Shown here one piece after another: positions 42,206-53,743 of a stretch of DNA of 64,000 bases. A model generated the notes under the pieces. That model had not been told where the DNA came from. It saw only the letters and a list, made by a program, of their open reading frames with translations, and ran no database searches. The stretch comes from Microstegium vimineum (taxonomy: Eukaryota > Streptophyta > Magnoliopsida > Poales > Poaceae): the NCBI GenBank assembly GCA_022036555.1, contig CM039135.1:40836799-40900798 (forward strand), in the 5' to 3' direction. The first letter of the stretch is position 1. Every line of letters begins with the position of its first letter. The translations under genes and the position numbers were made by a program.

Positions 42206-43722
42206 TGAAAGGATCAAGATGCCCAAGAGGGGGGTGAATTGGGATTATTTCAAATTTCTAAAGCAATATGAAATCCTAGCAATGCCAATTACCCCCAAGT
42301 GCCTACAGATTGTGCGTCCTAGCTAGAAAGCGGTAGTAATTCAATGAAAGTAAGGACAAAGCGGAAAGTAATGCGGTATGAAAGAGCTAGGGATAGAAAG
42401 CTTGACACGACGACGTTTTGCCGAGGTATCGAGGAGTCGACACTCCCCCTAGTCCTCGTTGGAGCACCTCGCAAGGTATTGCTCCCCCTCAATCCCACGC
42501 AAGGGATGAGTGCTCTCTACGGGCTGGTTCTTCACCACTCCGGCTCAGTGAACCGCCCACAACCGATCACAAGTCGATGAAGAAGGGCCGCTGACAATCC
42601 TTCCGGCAATCACCTTTCTCCAAGCACCACCGGACCGTCTAGGTGATGTCGATCACCAAGAGTAACAAGCTTGATCTTCACTTGACTCAATCAAGCCTCA
42701 CAACTAGAGTGGATTCACACTTGAACTCTTGGATGAACTAGAGGAGAGGATGGATGGATTCGCGAATCACTCTCTCTCTCTATCTAGGGCTCTTACTCTC
42801 TTCCCAACCTTCTCAAGCAACTCAGCAACTCAAATGAGCAAAGGCGAGGTGGGAAGACAAGGGGTGGGCTATAAATAGCCCTCCACAAAAACTGCCTTAG
42901 GCTAAAGAAATCAGCCTTTTAAGTTGGCGATGGACGCTCCATCGCCTAGGCGACGGACGCTCCGCCGCCCAGCCCAACAGCTAGTTTCTGTTCACTTGAA
43001 AGGGCGACGGACGCTCCGTCGCTTTGGCGACGGACGCTCTGCCTCAGCGTCCGACGCCCCTGGCTGGGGCTGGCTGAAAACAGCCCTCTCTAGAAGGCCA
43101 ACGGACGCTCTCACTGAGTCCAACGTCAACCCGACGGACTGCGTCCGTCGAACTTAAAAACACTCAGCCAGAAACAGGGTTCACTGGAAGGCCGACGGAC
43201 GCTCGGGGGCTATCACCCCAGCGTCCGACGCCTCTGTCTGGCGCGACGGACAACGTCTGACGCCATGGTCTCCAGCGTCCGTCGCCCAGAACTTAGCCCT
43301 CTCAACTTCATTTTTCGTTGCAATGAATATGGAAGTTGTTTTAGGTTATCTTACAGTCACCATAGGCTTGCTTAGAGCTAAGGAAGTCAACTGTGCACTA
43401 CACCTAAGTCATGAAACTCTCCTAAGTCAAGCTACTAATCTCAACCCTTCTTAATAGTACGGTCAAAGATCAAATAAAGCTCTATCTATACTAAGTGCCC
43501 TTCATTTCCTTATGGCACTTAGGCCTATCATTTTAGGATATTCATCATGTCTCTTTGAAATCTGAAACAATATCAATCTTGGGGACTAAGAGATAACCAA
43601 TGATGTCCATTCACATTAATTACTATGACTAAGCTACACATAGCCTCTGCAAAACACATGTTAGCCATAATAATATTTCACTTATCGTTAATCACCGAAA
43701 CCAATAGGGTCATGATTCTTCA
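42206..43722 (-). repeat. SIRE element C 5' LTR
   Basis: The 1517-bp LTR in sense starts TGAAGAATCATGACCC and ends CTTGATCCTTTCA, matching solo LTR F. The TATA box, plus-strand GGGCTATAAATAGCCC, is at 42867-42882. Confidence 0.88.
42924..43275. repeat. GACGGACGCTCCGTCG word array in LTR C
   Basis: Words of the forms GGCGACGGACGCTCCGTCGC, GCGTCCGACGCC and GTCCGTCGCC recur about 11 times. The array lies about 45 bp upstream (in sense) of the TATA box. It is at the same place as the CGGACCA array of LTR F but built from a different extended word that shares the CGGAC core. Confidence 0.8.
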
Positions 43723-44040
43723 TAGACGCGTAGCAGCAGCACCTCCTGCAGCACCAGCTCGTTATCAAGCTCCCTTCGGCGCGAGCTGGGGATGAGCCCA
43801 ATGCTGCCGAACATCCATTGCACGAGCTCGTGGCCTACACCCACGCCACCATGCCACTCTGTGTCGACGGTCACGGCACCTGGGTGGCTGGGTCTTCGAC
43901 GAAATGCGTGGCGCGCCACTCGCCCTGAGGATGTTCGACGAAATGTGCGCCGACGTGGGTGGAGAGGAAGAGGGTGGAGAAGAAGAGGGAAATATTTCAT
44001 ACGCCCTGCTGACATGAATTCGTGCTAGCGTGCCACATCA
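43723..44040. other. GC-rich unassigned fragment after the nest
   Basis: This may be the far end of the ARM relic target. Neither strand gives a domain that I recognise; the minus strand reads GHELVQWMFGSIGLIP and ELDNELVLQEVLLLRVYE. Confidence 0.3.
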
Positions 44041-45313
44041 ACAAATATGATATTTTCGTATCGCTTCTCTCTGTCTCGTCAAAGTTGTATTGGCATCCAT
44101 TAAAATGATATATGAGGAGGTACCAATCAATATAATGGTAAAAAGATAAATTTCGTTAAACATTTGTGACATAGCTCGGCCCATTGAAGCAGAGTTGGCA
44201 AGGCCGTGACGCTCACTGACTGGCTGTTGGGCTGACATTCCTCAAAAAGAGCTGTTGGGCTCACGTCCTATCTTTGGGATCTTGGTATGTCGAAGTCTGC
44301 CAGCTGTTGGGCTGCATACCCAAAAAGAGCTGCCTGCGCGAATAGTTTGCCCGACAAGATGCAGCAAGCACTCTTTTTTTTTTTTTGATAGCCAGCAAGC
44401 ACTCCTTTGAGTATGTATGATCAATCCACTTGTATAGCTCTTTTACAATCGGGGCTCTTAATTGAGCTCACTCGTAAATTAACAGGCCCAAATTACTTGT
44501 GCTGTTATGATCGATTTGTACAAATCAATACTAGTCCAGCGCGACCCATGTTCCTACGCGAGGTGTATAGAAACATAGAATAGAGATATAAGCATTAAGA
44601 GTTGTTTATAATATCTAATTACCTACAACTAATAAAAAATACTTATCTTTGCATCTATCTGTCCTCTCTATATATGTTCAGTTTTTTAACGCAATACACA
44701 TATAAAGGTAATCTTTATTTGATTGTGATAAACTTATTGGAACTAATCCATATTTGTAGTTTTTTTGTGTCTGTATAACACCTCTATATATCTTCAATAT
44801 GCATTTAGTTGAAACTTAACTTTAACAGTTATGGCCTCTTGTCACAAGCCATGTGTCATGACAAATTTTAATCTCATATAGTTATATTATATTAGAAAAT
44901 TCGTGTCCTCAAGTAAATTTATAAAACCCTTGTGTTTGTTATATCTTTTATTCAAATATCATCATCTTTCATATTTAATTCTAAGTGAGGATTTTAGGTT
45001 GCAGATTGAGCTCTCATTAATCTCTTATTAGTTATTACTATGGTATGAAGCGTGTTTAAGCCTGCACACCTAAAATTGTAGGTCAATTTTCTCCATTTGT
45101 TCAAAAAAAGTGGTTATATATATTTAAGGTAAATTTTATCTAACTTTAACTAAATTCATCGGAAAAGATAGCGACACATATGCATTAAATGGTGAATTCT
45201 GATTGTAACTAACTTGTGTTGTAGATGCTAATATATTTATTTATAAACTTATCCAAAGTTAAAAGAAGCTTGGCTTAGAACAAGAGTAAAATCAACCTTT
45301 TGTATTTTGGGAG

Positions 45314-45365
<52 letters not shown>

Positions 45366-46568
45366 AGCCGGCTGTGACCCAAATTAAAGTGTGATCATCA
45401 GTACTGTATGTACTTAAAGCGAACAACCGTTTTTTATCCTCTCAACAAGGTAGTGTAGCATTATATACTTTGCGTGTGCTACAGTGCTGTTACAAGTTTT
45501 ACCGGATGCAGCCACCGAGTGCAACAAGAAGCATGCACGCGCGCCGCTGAGAACATGTAGTCCCAAGCAACGGCCAAAACTCCTGGTCACGGAAAGGGGA
45601 AAAGCATCTTCTGCGACAGCTAGTCGACATATGTATATGCATGTGCTGTATTCGGTTCCCTTCTGGAAAAGGAAGCAAGCAAGAAAGGAAGGAAGAAGCA
45701 GTAGAATTATCTCCTGCGAATCTTAGCTTAATTGTGTGGCCGTGGATGCACTAACTAATTAATGATGATCATCGATATCTGACGGCTAATGCCGAGACAT
45801 GCATATATACACATGTGCAATCAGCAATCGTGAAGATTTCCTGCATATATTTTTATTGTATATATACTTGTGATTCGGTAGAGTTCTCTGAATCAGGGGC
45901 AGGATTCAGCACAGTCGTCATCGGTGATCGGCGGCGTGTGCCATGTTGTTCACATTTCCCCTCACCACCTAGAGAGTAGAGACAGACAGTACATGTACAT
46001 GTTCATGCATTGAAGTTGAGAATGCCAAAACGATTCTAGCACTTGTTTTCTTTTGTTTATGTTTACCACCGTGCATGCACAACCAGAGTTGACTTGTGAC
46101 GATACTAAGAACCTATTTTGCAGGGCTTTTCACGAGGGGCTTCTCAGCCACAATTTATGACTTTTCTAAACAACTCTGGTTATTCTGTTTTTTTTTTACT
46201 GAAAAATAGCTTCTCTAGTAAAATGTTTGGTAGAACTCTTCTGTAGAAGCCAAGGAGAAACCATGGCAAATAGTCCCTAACATTGATCGGTACTCCTACG
46301 TACGTGTGTATGTATATATATATATACACTTGCATTGCATTGCAAAAAAAAAATGTTCTGGTGAGCCAAAACAAGCCGTGCTCAACCAATTCAAATAATG
46401 TTGTTTCAGACAAATGGAGAAAGAGAAATACAGTACTATACTGGTCTGGTGTCAATGATATCAGGTCCCCCTTCACCCATGTGAGTTGTGACTCACAAGT
46501 GATTGATAGGTACGTAGTATTCGGTAGTTCCATCAACTAACCTGACTCATCATCTCCAATGATATACA
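44041..46568. other. Intergenic DNA with a microsatellite
   Basis: AT-rich sequence without a supportable gene. An (ATAG)n run at about 45316-45350 passes into (GA)n at 45350-45368. Open frames here are short and low-complexity. Confidence 0.6.
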
Positions 46569-46824
46569 ACCTCCCTTCCTAAAACAATGTAATTATAAAA
46601 AATTGTATCGGTCAATATTGCTCATATTTGATCAATTCTATTTTAAATACTCTTAACATTTATATCTATAAATAAGTTTATTATAAAAACATATTTTATA
46701 ACTAATCTAATGATATTTATTTCATATCACGATTATTAGTATTTTTTATATAATTTAGTCATATTTTATATGGTTTAACTTCTCAAAAAATAAAAATTAT
46801 ATTTTTTTGAGAATGGAGGTAGTA
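46569..46824. mobile_element. Decayed Stowaway-type MITE
   Basis: The left end reads CCTCCCTTCCTAAAACAATG and the right end TTTTTTGAGAATGGAGG. These are degenerate forms of the CTCCCTCCGTCC/GGACGGAGGG ends. The interior is AT-rich and includes the usual TTATTAGTATTTTTTATA text. A TA duplication is plausible but not certain. Confidence 0.5.
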
Positions 46825-48015
46825 CTAGAGTATCACAAAACGATATTGGATTCTTGAAACAAAGAGCAGCAACCACACCTCCTACTCCTACAGTAGAGCT
46901 AGCTAGCTAGGAAAAAGAAGAAGCAAGACAGACATATATGGATGGCTGTACAACCATCACCCAAGTGTAATAATTAAGTTAGTTTTTGCCTTGATTAAAC
47001 TAGACAGATGTGACAGGATACGACGACTGCCTGCCCTGCTGATTAATTGCCGAACCCAACGACAGTAAGTGACTACAGCATGTGAACAATAATAGTATCC
47101 TATCTTGTTCACTGCTGTGTCGCCTTGATTCCTTTGTTTTGATTGCAGAAGCAGCAACACGCGCCCACGAAAGCAATTGCATGTCCTTTCCTGTTTGCAG
47201 ATATATTAGTACGTTCTGCGGTTGGCGTCGGTGGATGAATAAATTGCATGATGCATGCCGGCGCTTCTTCTCATCAAAACACTACTTAATTGACTTGATC
47301 AAATTTATATATGATAATGTAATAATAACCTTTATGCATGATGGCAATTAAATATTATTAGATTTTTTATCCATTCAATTTTAGTAGTATATTTATTTGA
47401 TGTTTTCTATAATTTTAATGAAACTTAAAATGTTTTAACTCTTCAGAATTCTTAGAATGACTTATAATTGAGGATTTCTCTTAAAGAAAAGAGAGGAATA
47501 ATTCCAGCCTCTATACAAATATATACAACCAAATACATACACCAAATTTAGGACACTAATTGTGCTGATCTTTTTTTTTCGGCGAAAGAAGAATTATATT
47601 ATATAATAGTTGGGTATATCAACATATTACAAGCACTCTGGATTACACTAGATATATCCAGAAACTGATTTTCATCTAAAATATACCCACGCCGTAAAAA
47701 ACTCTAAATCTCAAAACCAAACTGATCTTCTTTGGCAATTCTTGCGCGCACGCACCTACAGCACCTTCTTTTTCATTTTGTTTTCATTTCTCTTTATTTT
47801 TTTAAAGAACTTGCAGAGCACGTACGTACAATAGATGAATAGAAGGGGGCCGGCCGGCAGGGAAGAAGAAGCTAGCAGAGTCTGTAACATGTGCAGGAAA
47901 TTAGGTGCAAGAGGGCTTTCGTACGCGCTACCTCTCTCTCTTATTAGATCTATGGACTAATCATTTCAGCATGGTATTCTGGTTTGTCTGTCTCATTAAC
48001 CAACACATATATATA
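46825..48015. other. No gene seen
   Basis: AT-rich intergenic sequence. Short open frames such as 47082-47351 carry no recognisable domain. Confidence 0.5.
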
Positions 48016-48290
48016 CTCCCTCCGTCTCAAAAAAAAAATCATTATATGATACATACGTGCAAGTCAAAGTTTTTCTCAACTTTAACTAAGTTTATACTAT
48101 AAAAAAACATGTAATATTTATATCTTAAAATAAATTTACTAAAAATATATATTCAACAATCTAACTAATAACTCTAATTATATATTATAAATAATTATAT
48201 TCTTTTATATATTACCGAGTTTAAAAAGTATGACTTCTAGATGAGAATAATTTCTATTTATACATATAATATAATATACTCCGTAATTAC
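48016..48290. mobile_element. Stowaway-type MITE, one good end
   Basis: CTCCCTCCGTCTCAAAAAAAA after TATATATA is a canonical Stowaway terminus. The interior (CAAAGTTTTTCTCAACTTTA, AATAACTCTAATTATATATT) is typical. The opposite end is decayed. Confidence 0.55.
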
Positions 48291-48879
48291 AATATAATAT
48301 TGTATATTTGCATGCAGACCGGCTTGTCCGTCACATGGCAAGGAAGTAAGTAGTACCCGCTCGCTCTTAACTTGCTTCCAAGCTTGAGGAATAATAATAA
48401 TCCTGGCTTCAATTCCTAGCTTAATTAGGAGCAATGGGTCTCCAAATCATTGCAACAGTACTATTAATGTACAAGTACTGGCTAGAGTTTTAAATGAAAG
48501 GCCGAGGACTGTGATGCTTAATCACGCACATGTCAAAAGGGCAGGGTTTGGGATGCAATGCAAAAGCTCAAACTAAAAAAGAGGCCTACCTGCTGCTGAT
48601 GCTGATGTTAGGCACCACATGAAGCAAAGAGATGCAGGAACTTGCATTGCAAATTTGCAATCCAATCTTCACTGCCACTGTTTGCTTTGCCTTGCCCGGT
48701 TGCTCCCATGTGGCAGTGGCGTCATGATATGAACAGCTAGCTAGCGTGTTTGCATTGTTATTTATATTTATTTATAAGATGCTATTGGACAAACCAAATA
48801 GACCTACTACTACGCGGCGCCTGAAGGCTTGCATAGAGAGGGATTGGGCATGCAACAGGCGTTGAACATTTTTATTTAA

Positions 48880-51800
48880 AGCTCCATCGCCGGAGTTCAC
48901 TCTCTCGAATCGCCGTCCCCGCAGCTATCCTGGTTACTGTTCACGTACCGGTCTTCCAATCGCTTCCCTCCACGTATTCTGCTTTCCAGCTCGTTTGACC
49001 GGCTGCCGCACGAGTGACCGGTTCCCATTGCCTGTTACCGGTTGACACAAGTATTCTCCGGTTGGCACAAGTATTCTCGGGCAAGGCCCACGTCCGTACG
49101 CTTCGCACCTACAGTTCGTGCGTGTGCTACCCTCATTTTCCTCTCCCCCTGGTTCTTGGTCTGGCCCAGTCTCAGCCTGTCTACGGAGACGCGCTTATCT
49201 CCCCTCGCTGCCCTTCCATGTCCGCCCTCTTGCTTGGACAGGCCTGACTGACCCCGTGCCCGCGCCATTGCTGCTCCGATTGTTGCAGAGGTCCATCCTC
49301 CCTTACCTCCACCCTTCCCGTCTCGCTTCCTCTTCTCGGTTCGCCTAGCGGCCTAGGCATGTGGCGTCCATGGACGGATGCGGCGAGGATGACACGCCAC
49401 GGCTGTGCCAGGCCCAACCCGCTCGCCTTCTTCTTCACGTCCTCCTCTGCGGCATGGCTCGGCCAGCAACGTCGAAATGGCCGGACCACACTGCCGCAGT
49501 GATCCCTGGAGGGGCACAGGACGGCGGGGAGTCACACGCCGTGCACGAATCAACATCGACTCCACCTCCGTCGCGTCGTCCTCCGCCTCCAGGGTGCCAC
49601 CCCTAGTCTAGATCAGATCGCCCCCTTCCCTTGGGCGTGCGTGCACAAATTGTGTCCTCGATTGGTAATGTCTGCTCTCACCCTCTACCCAGTGCTATCT
49701 ATATATATGTTCCCTCTCTCTCATTACATGCCTAATCAACGCTGCATATTTGTAGTCTGGTGGCTATCGCCTGTCGACACCAGCTCAGATGTCGTCGCTG
49801 ATGCAGGACGAGGTTCCCATCAAATGTCCCGTGTCAGTTATCACCAGTTTCTCCCCTCACTCTTCCTGCAGTAGTAACCCATGCCTACAACAGGAGCATC
49901 CCAAGGTATGGTGCTGTGCATCCAGTGATTTTTATAGTTCTAGCTCTTCATGTTCCAATGGCCTTTTACAAAAAACAAGTCAAGTACAATACTATATAGA
50001 GTCTCTTTTACGAAACCAACTGTAGTTGATGAATAGAATTTACAGTTTCAACTGCATATTTATCCTTCAGGTTAGGACAGAGTAGAAAAATACCTATGAT
50101 TAATTAATTTATTTCAGTTTATATGTCATCATGGTGGGATGATTGTTTTGCATATGTACCAACCTTTGGTTTAGCTGCATAAAAAGTCCTCTTAGAACTC
50201 TCAGCTCCTTCTGCTTATACAGACATCTTCAGATCATTTCCCCTTTCCAGTTCATCTAAACATTGCTTTTTATTAGATGAAAGGAACAATTCATTAACAC
50301 CAGTTTCCCTTATGATACAAAACTGATAAATGTTGGTTCCTTTTTTTCTTGAGCAATAATGCATCGTGTTCTTTGTACTTATATGTTAAAGATTACTACC
50401 GCCTCTGTGTTCTCTAGGTTTTGTCGAAAATATGTTTACGAGTGTTTGGATAAATTTCAATGTATGTCTGTACCAATTCAGAGTTATTGATCTCAATATA
50501 GATGTTTTTATTATTTGAACTGTAATCAATTTACTCCTATTGATATTAGATTCAAGGTTGTCTTACTGCAGCATATGGTGAATAAAGTTAGTTGCTTTGA
50601 GCACCCACGGTGCTGCCTTCACCCTTATTCATATGTGGTGTTACAGAAAACCACGCTGGTTAGTATCTCTCATTTGGCTTTTTGTAAGGTTTATTGCTGC
50701 CAAAATTTATGATTTTGTCATACTATTGTTCATACAGTCTGACCTCTATCTATCAGTGAGGTTTAGTACCTATACAACTGTGCCAAGTTCTCTTAGTATT
50801 AATATGTCAGAGTTTAAGCTTTTCTATCTCAAAATTTTGAATCATGTATGTTTCCTGCACTACCACTTTTTCTCCAACAGTTGGTTCCAGCCTAATATAT
50901 CAATTTAGTTTATGAACCTGCATGTAAGTGCTCTTTCAATTCCTCACTACTCATGAGCTAAGCTTAATCATCCACAAAATGAAAATAATAGTTGATCCGG
51001 TGATAATTAGTTTCACACTGGAAAGATAGCATTTTCTGAACTGATGAAGCCTATTTTACTTTCTACATGCAAAACTCATAATCTGGAAATCATATAGGTG
51101 TTGGCTAGGTGCTTCCCAACTATTTTTATGCTTTGTCGGTGTCTAAGGAACACATCGTGAGACAAAGTAACTACAACCAAGTTCTCCCTTGATTATCAGG
51201 CAGTGACACAGTTGGCACGCAGCGAAGCGCGTGGATCTAAGCCTATGGTACGTATGACACCATCATTATTGCCATCACTATCAAAGAACTGGAATTGCCA
51301 TTGCAATTTCTTGAACCCACGCCATATGTGCTCATTTTAGAGCCTCTATCGTTTCTCATAGCCTCCTACAGGCATGACATACTCTTGAACTAAACTGATT
51401 GTGGCTATCTAATATTTTCATAACCTCCTATAGGCATTACATATTATTGAATTGAACTGGTAGTAGCTACATCCGAAATGTCATCCTTTTTAATCATGGA
51501 TTAACACTTGCATGCCAATCCTTGCGGGATTACATGGCCATGGTCAACCTCACACCTGGAAGAAGCCTGTTTATACAATTTCTCAAACATAACTAGGTAT
51601 GATAGAACTCTGTTTATTTTTTTTCTTGAATATTGCTACTCCTTGGCCATCAAACAAATTACCTTGGTTTATTCATGTGTAGATATATCATGCAGATAGC
51701 GCCAATACTCTGCTTATTTTTTTCTTGAATATTGCTACTCTCTTGGCCATCAAACAAATTACCTTGGTTTATTTATATAGATATATCATGCAGATAGTGC

Positions 51801-52396
51801 CTAGCGATGCTATGGCTAAGCCAGCTTTAATGATGCTACTGTCCACTCCTGATAAACTTTACCATTAACTTGGACCATCTTGCATCCAGTTGATTCAGAA
51901 CTGTTATTGTATATATTAATGGAGTACTCATACAACTATAACATGCAGATAGTGCCTAGCGATCCTTTGATCCCATCAAGGCCAATGATGCTGACGTCCA
52001 CCCCCGATCAATGTTACCAAAGACTTAGACCATACACTTCTTAGCATCCAGTTGATTTAGACTACTTATTGTATATTCATTGATGGAGCATTTTGTCCCT
52101 CGGTCTCCTACCTGGCTAAAGTTGCCGCTAATATGTGTATGTATTATGGCATGCATTTGAATTTATTAGTTAGTATGCCTCATGCTCCTTATATGCGAAA
52201 TGGATCAGCATAACTATATTTTTCTTCCTTGCACCATGTGCGTCGCAATTTCTGTTTGTTAGAAGTACCTTCATCTTAATGTTAAAGACAATAATAAAAA
52301 CACAACGGCATACCTACACGCCACTATAGCCCTACACAAGATTCTCAGCAGCAAATAGAAGCATACAGGCGCAGCGAAGCACGCCTATCTACCTAG
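48880..52396 (+). mobile_element. Possible non-autonomous Helitron (3' end supported)
   Basis: The segment ends with a short hairpin AGGCG...CGCCT (52367-52386), followed by TATCTACCTAG and then T, the Helitron pattern of a subterminal hairpin before CTRR with insertion before T. A similar hairpin text, CACGCAGCGAAGCGCGTGG, occurs at about 51216. A definite 5' TC end was not found, so the left limit is a guess placed where composition changes. No Rep/helicase is encoded. Open frames at 49014-49611 are GC-rich and have no domain. Confidence 0.35.
51611..52095. repeat. Two adjacent tandem duplications
   Basis: A unit of about 95 bp (TTTTCTTGAATATTGCTACT...ATGCAGATAG) occurs at 51611-51703 and 51712-51802. 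A second unit of about 150 bp (TGCCTAGCGAT...TTGATGGAGCA-like) occurs at about 51787-51940 and 51943-52095. Copies are diverged but alignable by eye. Confidence 0.65.
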
Positions 52397-53743
52397 TTTG
52401 TTTTTGTTAACCAGGACACTGGGGACTTTCTGATGCACATGGACATGGGCAGACACAGGCACAACACATGAGAGGGAGGGGAGCGAGACCCCCAAAACTA
52501 ATGGATTGGAGTTGGACGGGAGCAGGATGGTGCCCACGGCCACGGCTGCGCGATCATCAGTGCCAGTGACCACATTTTTACTAAGATTTGTTTGGACGAC
52601 ACCACGAGAGAGAAAAAAAAGCTGCTACTGTATACGTACTACGAGCTAGTGTAAAGTACGTATACGTAGGAGTACATACTGTAGTAGTACGTACGTACGT
52701 ACGTACGTAGTACAGGCGTACAGCTGCTGAGAACAGTGACAGATAGGACCAGTAGAAGGTAGCTCAGCAGCCTCAAATATCCACTCATCACTGCTGCTGT
52801 TCTTGAGCTGGGCGTCGTCGTCGTTGATGAGATCCAGGTCCCCCTTCCCCGCTCGGACTCCGGCCGGGATCCCATCGTCATCTCAACGATGCAATGCAAG
52901 AGCCTGTACAGGAAGTACGGGAACCGAAAAAAATCCCGCGTTTCAAATAGCCCCAAGCATTTTAATCCGCATCCAAAAAGCAAAAGCAAAACAGCTCGCA
53001 AAGCAACGCAGCACGACAGTCGGTTTCGCTTCGCTTCGCTTCACTTGTCACTCTACTCGCCTCACGCTTTGGAATTCAACCGTCCGGGTCCGTCTTCGCC
53101 AGCACGACTCCAGCAGTATCCATCCATCCAGTCACGGTCCGTCCACCTTTCTCCATTTTCTCTCCTTCTCCCTGTCGTCTCGTCCGCCCGCCTTGCTGGA
53201 GCGACTGTGCGAGTGGTGGCTACGACGACACGACACGACACGACACGACACGACGAGCAAAGCAAAGAGAGAGACTGGGCGCGCGGCGAAGGGTCGAGCC
53301 GGCCATACGGCCAGGACCCCTCCCCTCCCTCGGTCAGCAACAGTGGCCGGCTCATGTTACAGTCCCCATCGCGTCGTGCACCAACATGCCGCCGCTGCAG
53401 CTCGCCTGCCTGCTCCATTATTGCCTCTCCTCCTCCTTCCTAATCGCTCGTCTCGTGCTCTCATTCACCGCCGCTGATTTGCTCTTGCTCCTGTGTTCGC
53501 ATTGCCTTTCCCCCCTGCCGCAGTGCTGCTCCGGACCTCAGAGCTCTCCCGCCCGCTCCCATTCGCTTTCTCATTCCTTCCAGGTTCCACCCCACCCCAC
53601 CCGTAAAACCAGCCGCCGGCCAGACCTCGCTCAAGGGTCCATGCGCAGGCAACGCATCCCAGAGTGATCTGATCCGCGGCGCCGCCGCGCGCGCGCGCGC
53701 CCCCATTGCCTTGCCTTGCCTTGCCTCCCTCCCTCCGCAGCGA
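52397..53743 (+). promoter_or_regulatory. Upstream region of the SOSEKI gene
   Basis: It contains a (GTAC)n palindromic run at about 52688-52710, a (ACACG)n run at 53228-53252, a GC dinucleotide run at about 53683-53700 and a CT-rich leader, CTCCCTCCCTCCG, just before the start codon. Open frames on both strands here have no domains. The transcription start cannot be placed. Confidence 0.4.

Larger units (their letters stand above)
41375..43722 (-). mobile_element. Truncated SIRE-like copia element C (5' LTR and gag)
   Basis: The 5' LTR (42206-43722, minus) is followed by a primer-binding site and gag. Everything after the gag centre, including pol and the 3' LTR, is missing. TAGAC occurs at both edges, 41370-41374 and 43723-43727, as a target duplication would, even though one edge is internal to gag. 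The LTR belongs to the same family as solo LTR F. Confidence 0.75.

Noticed and set aside
46283..46540. Short ORFs around the TA-rich repeat at 46310-46330
   Set aside because: Low-complexity translation of microsatellite sequence.
49014..49611. Overlapping GC-rich ORFs as a host gene
   Set aside because: Several frames are open on both strands together, none has a domain, and no exon structure is apparent.
52803..53477. ORF upstream of SOSEKI as a separate protein or uORF
   Set aside because: Ser/Arg/His-rich low-complexity text across microsatellites, without homologous motifs.
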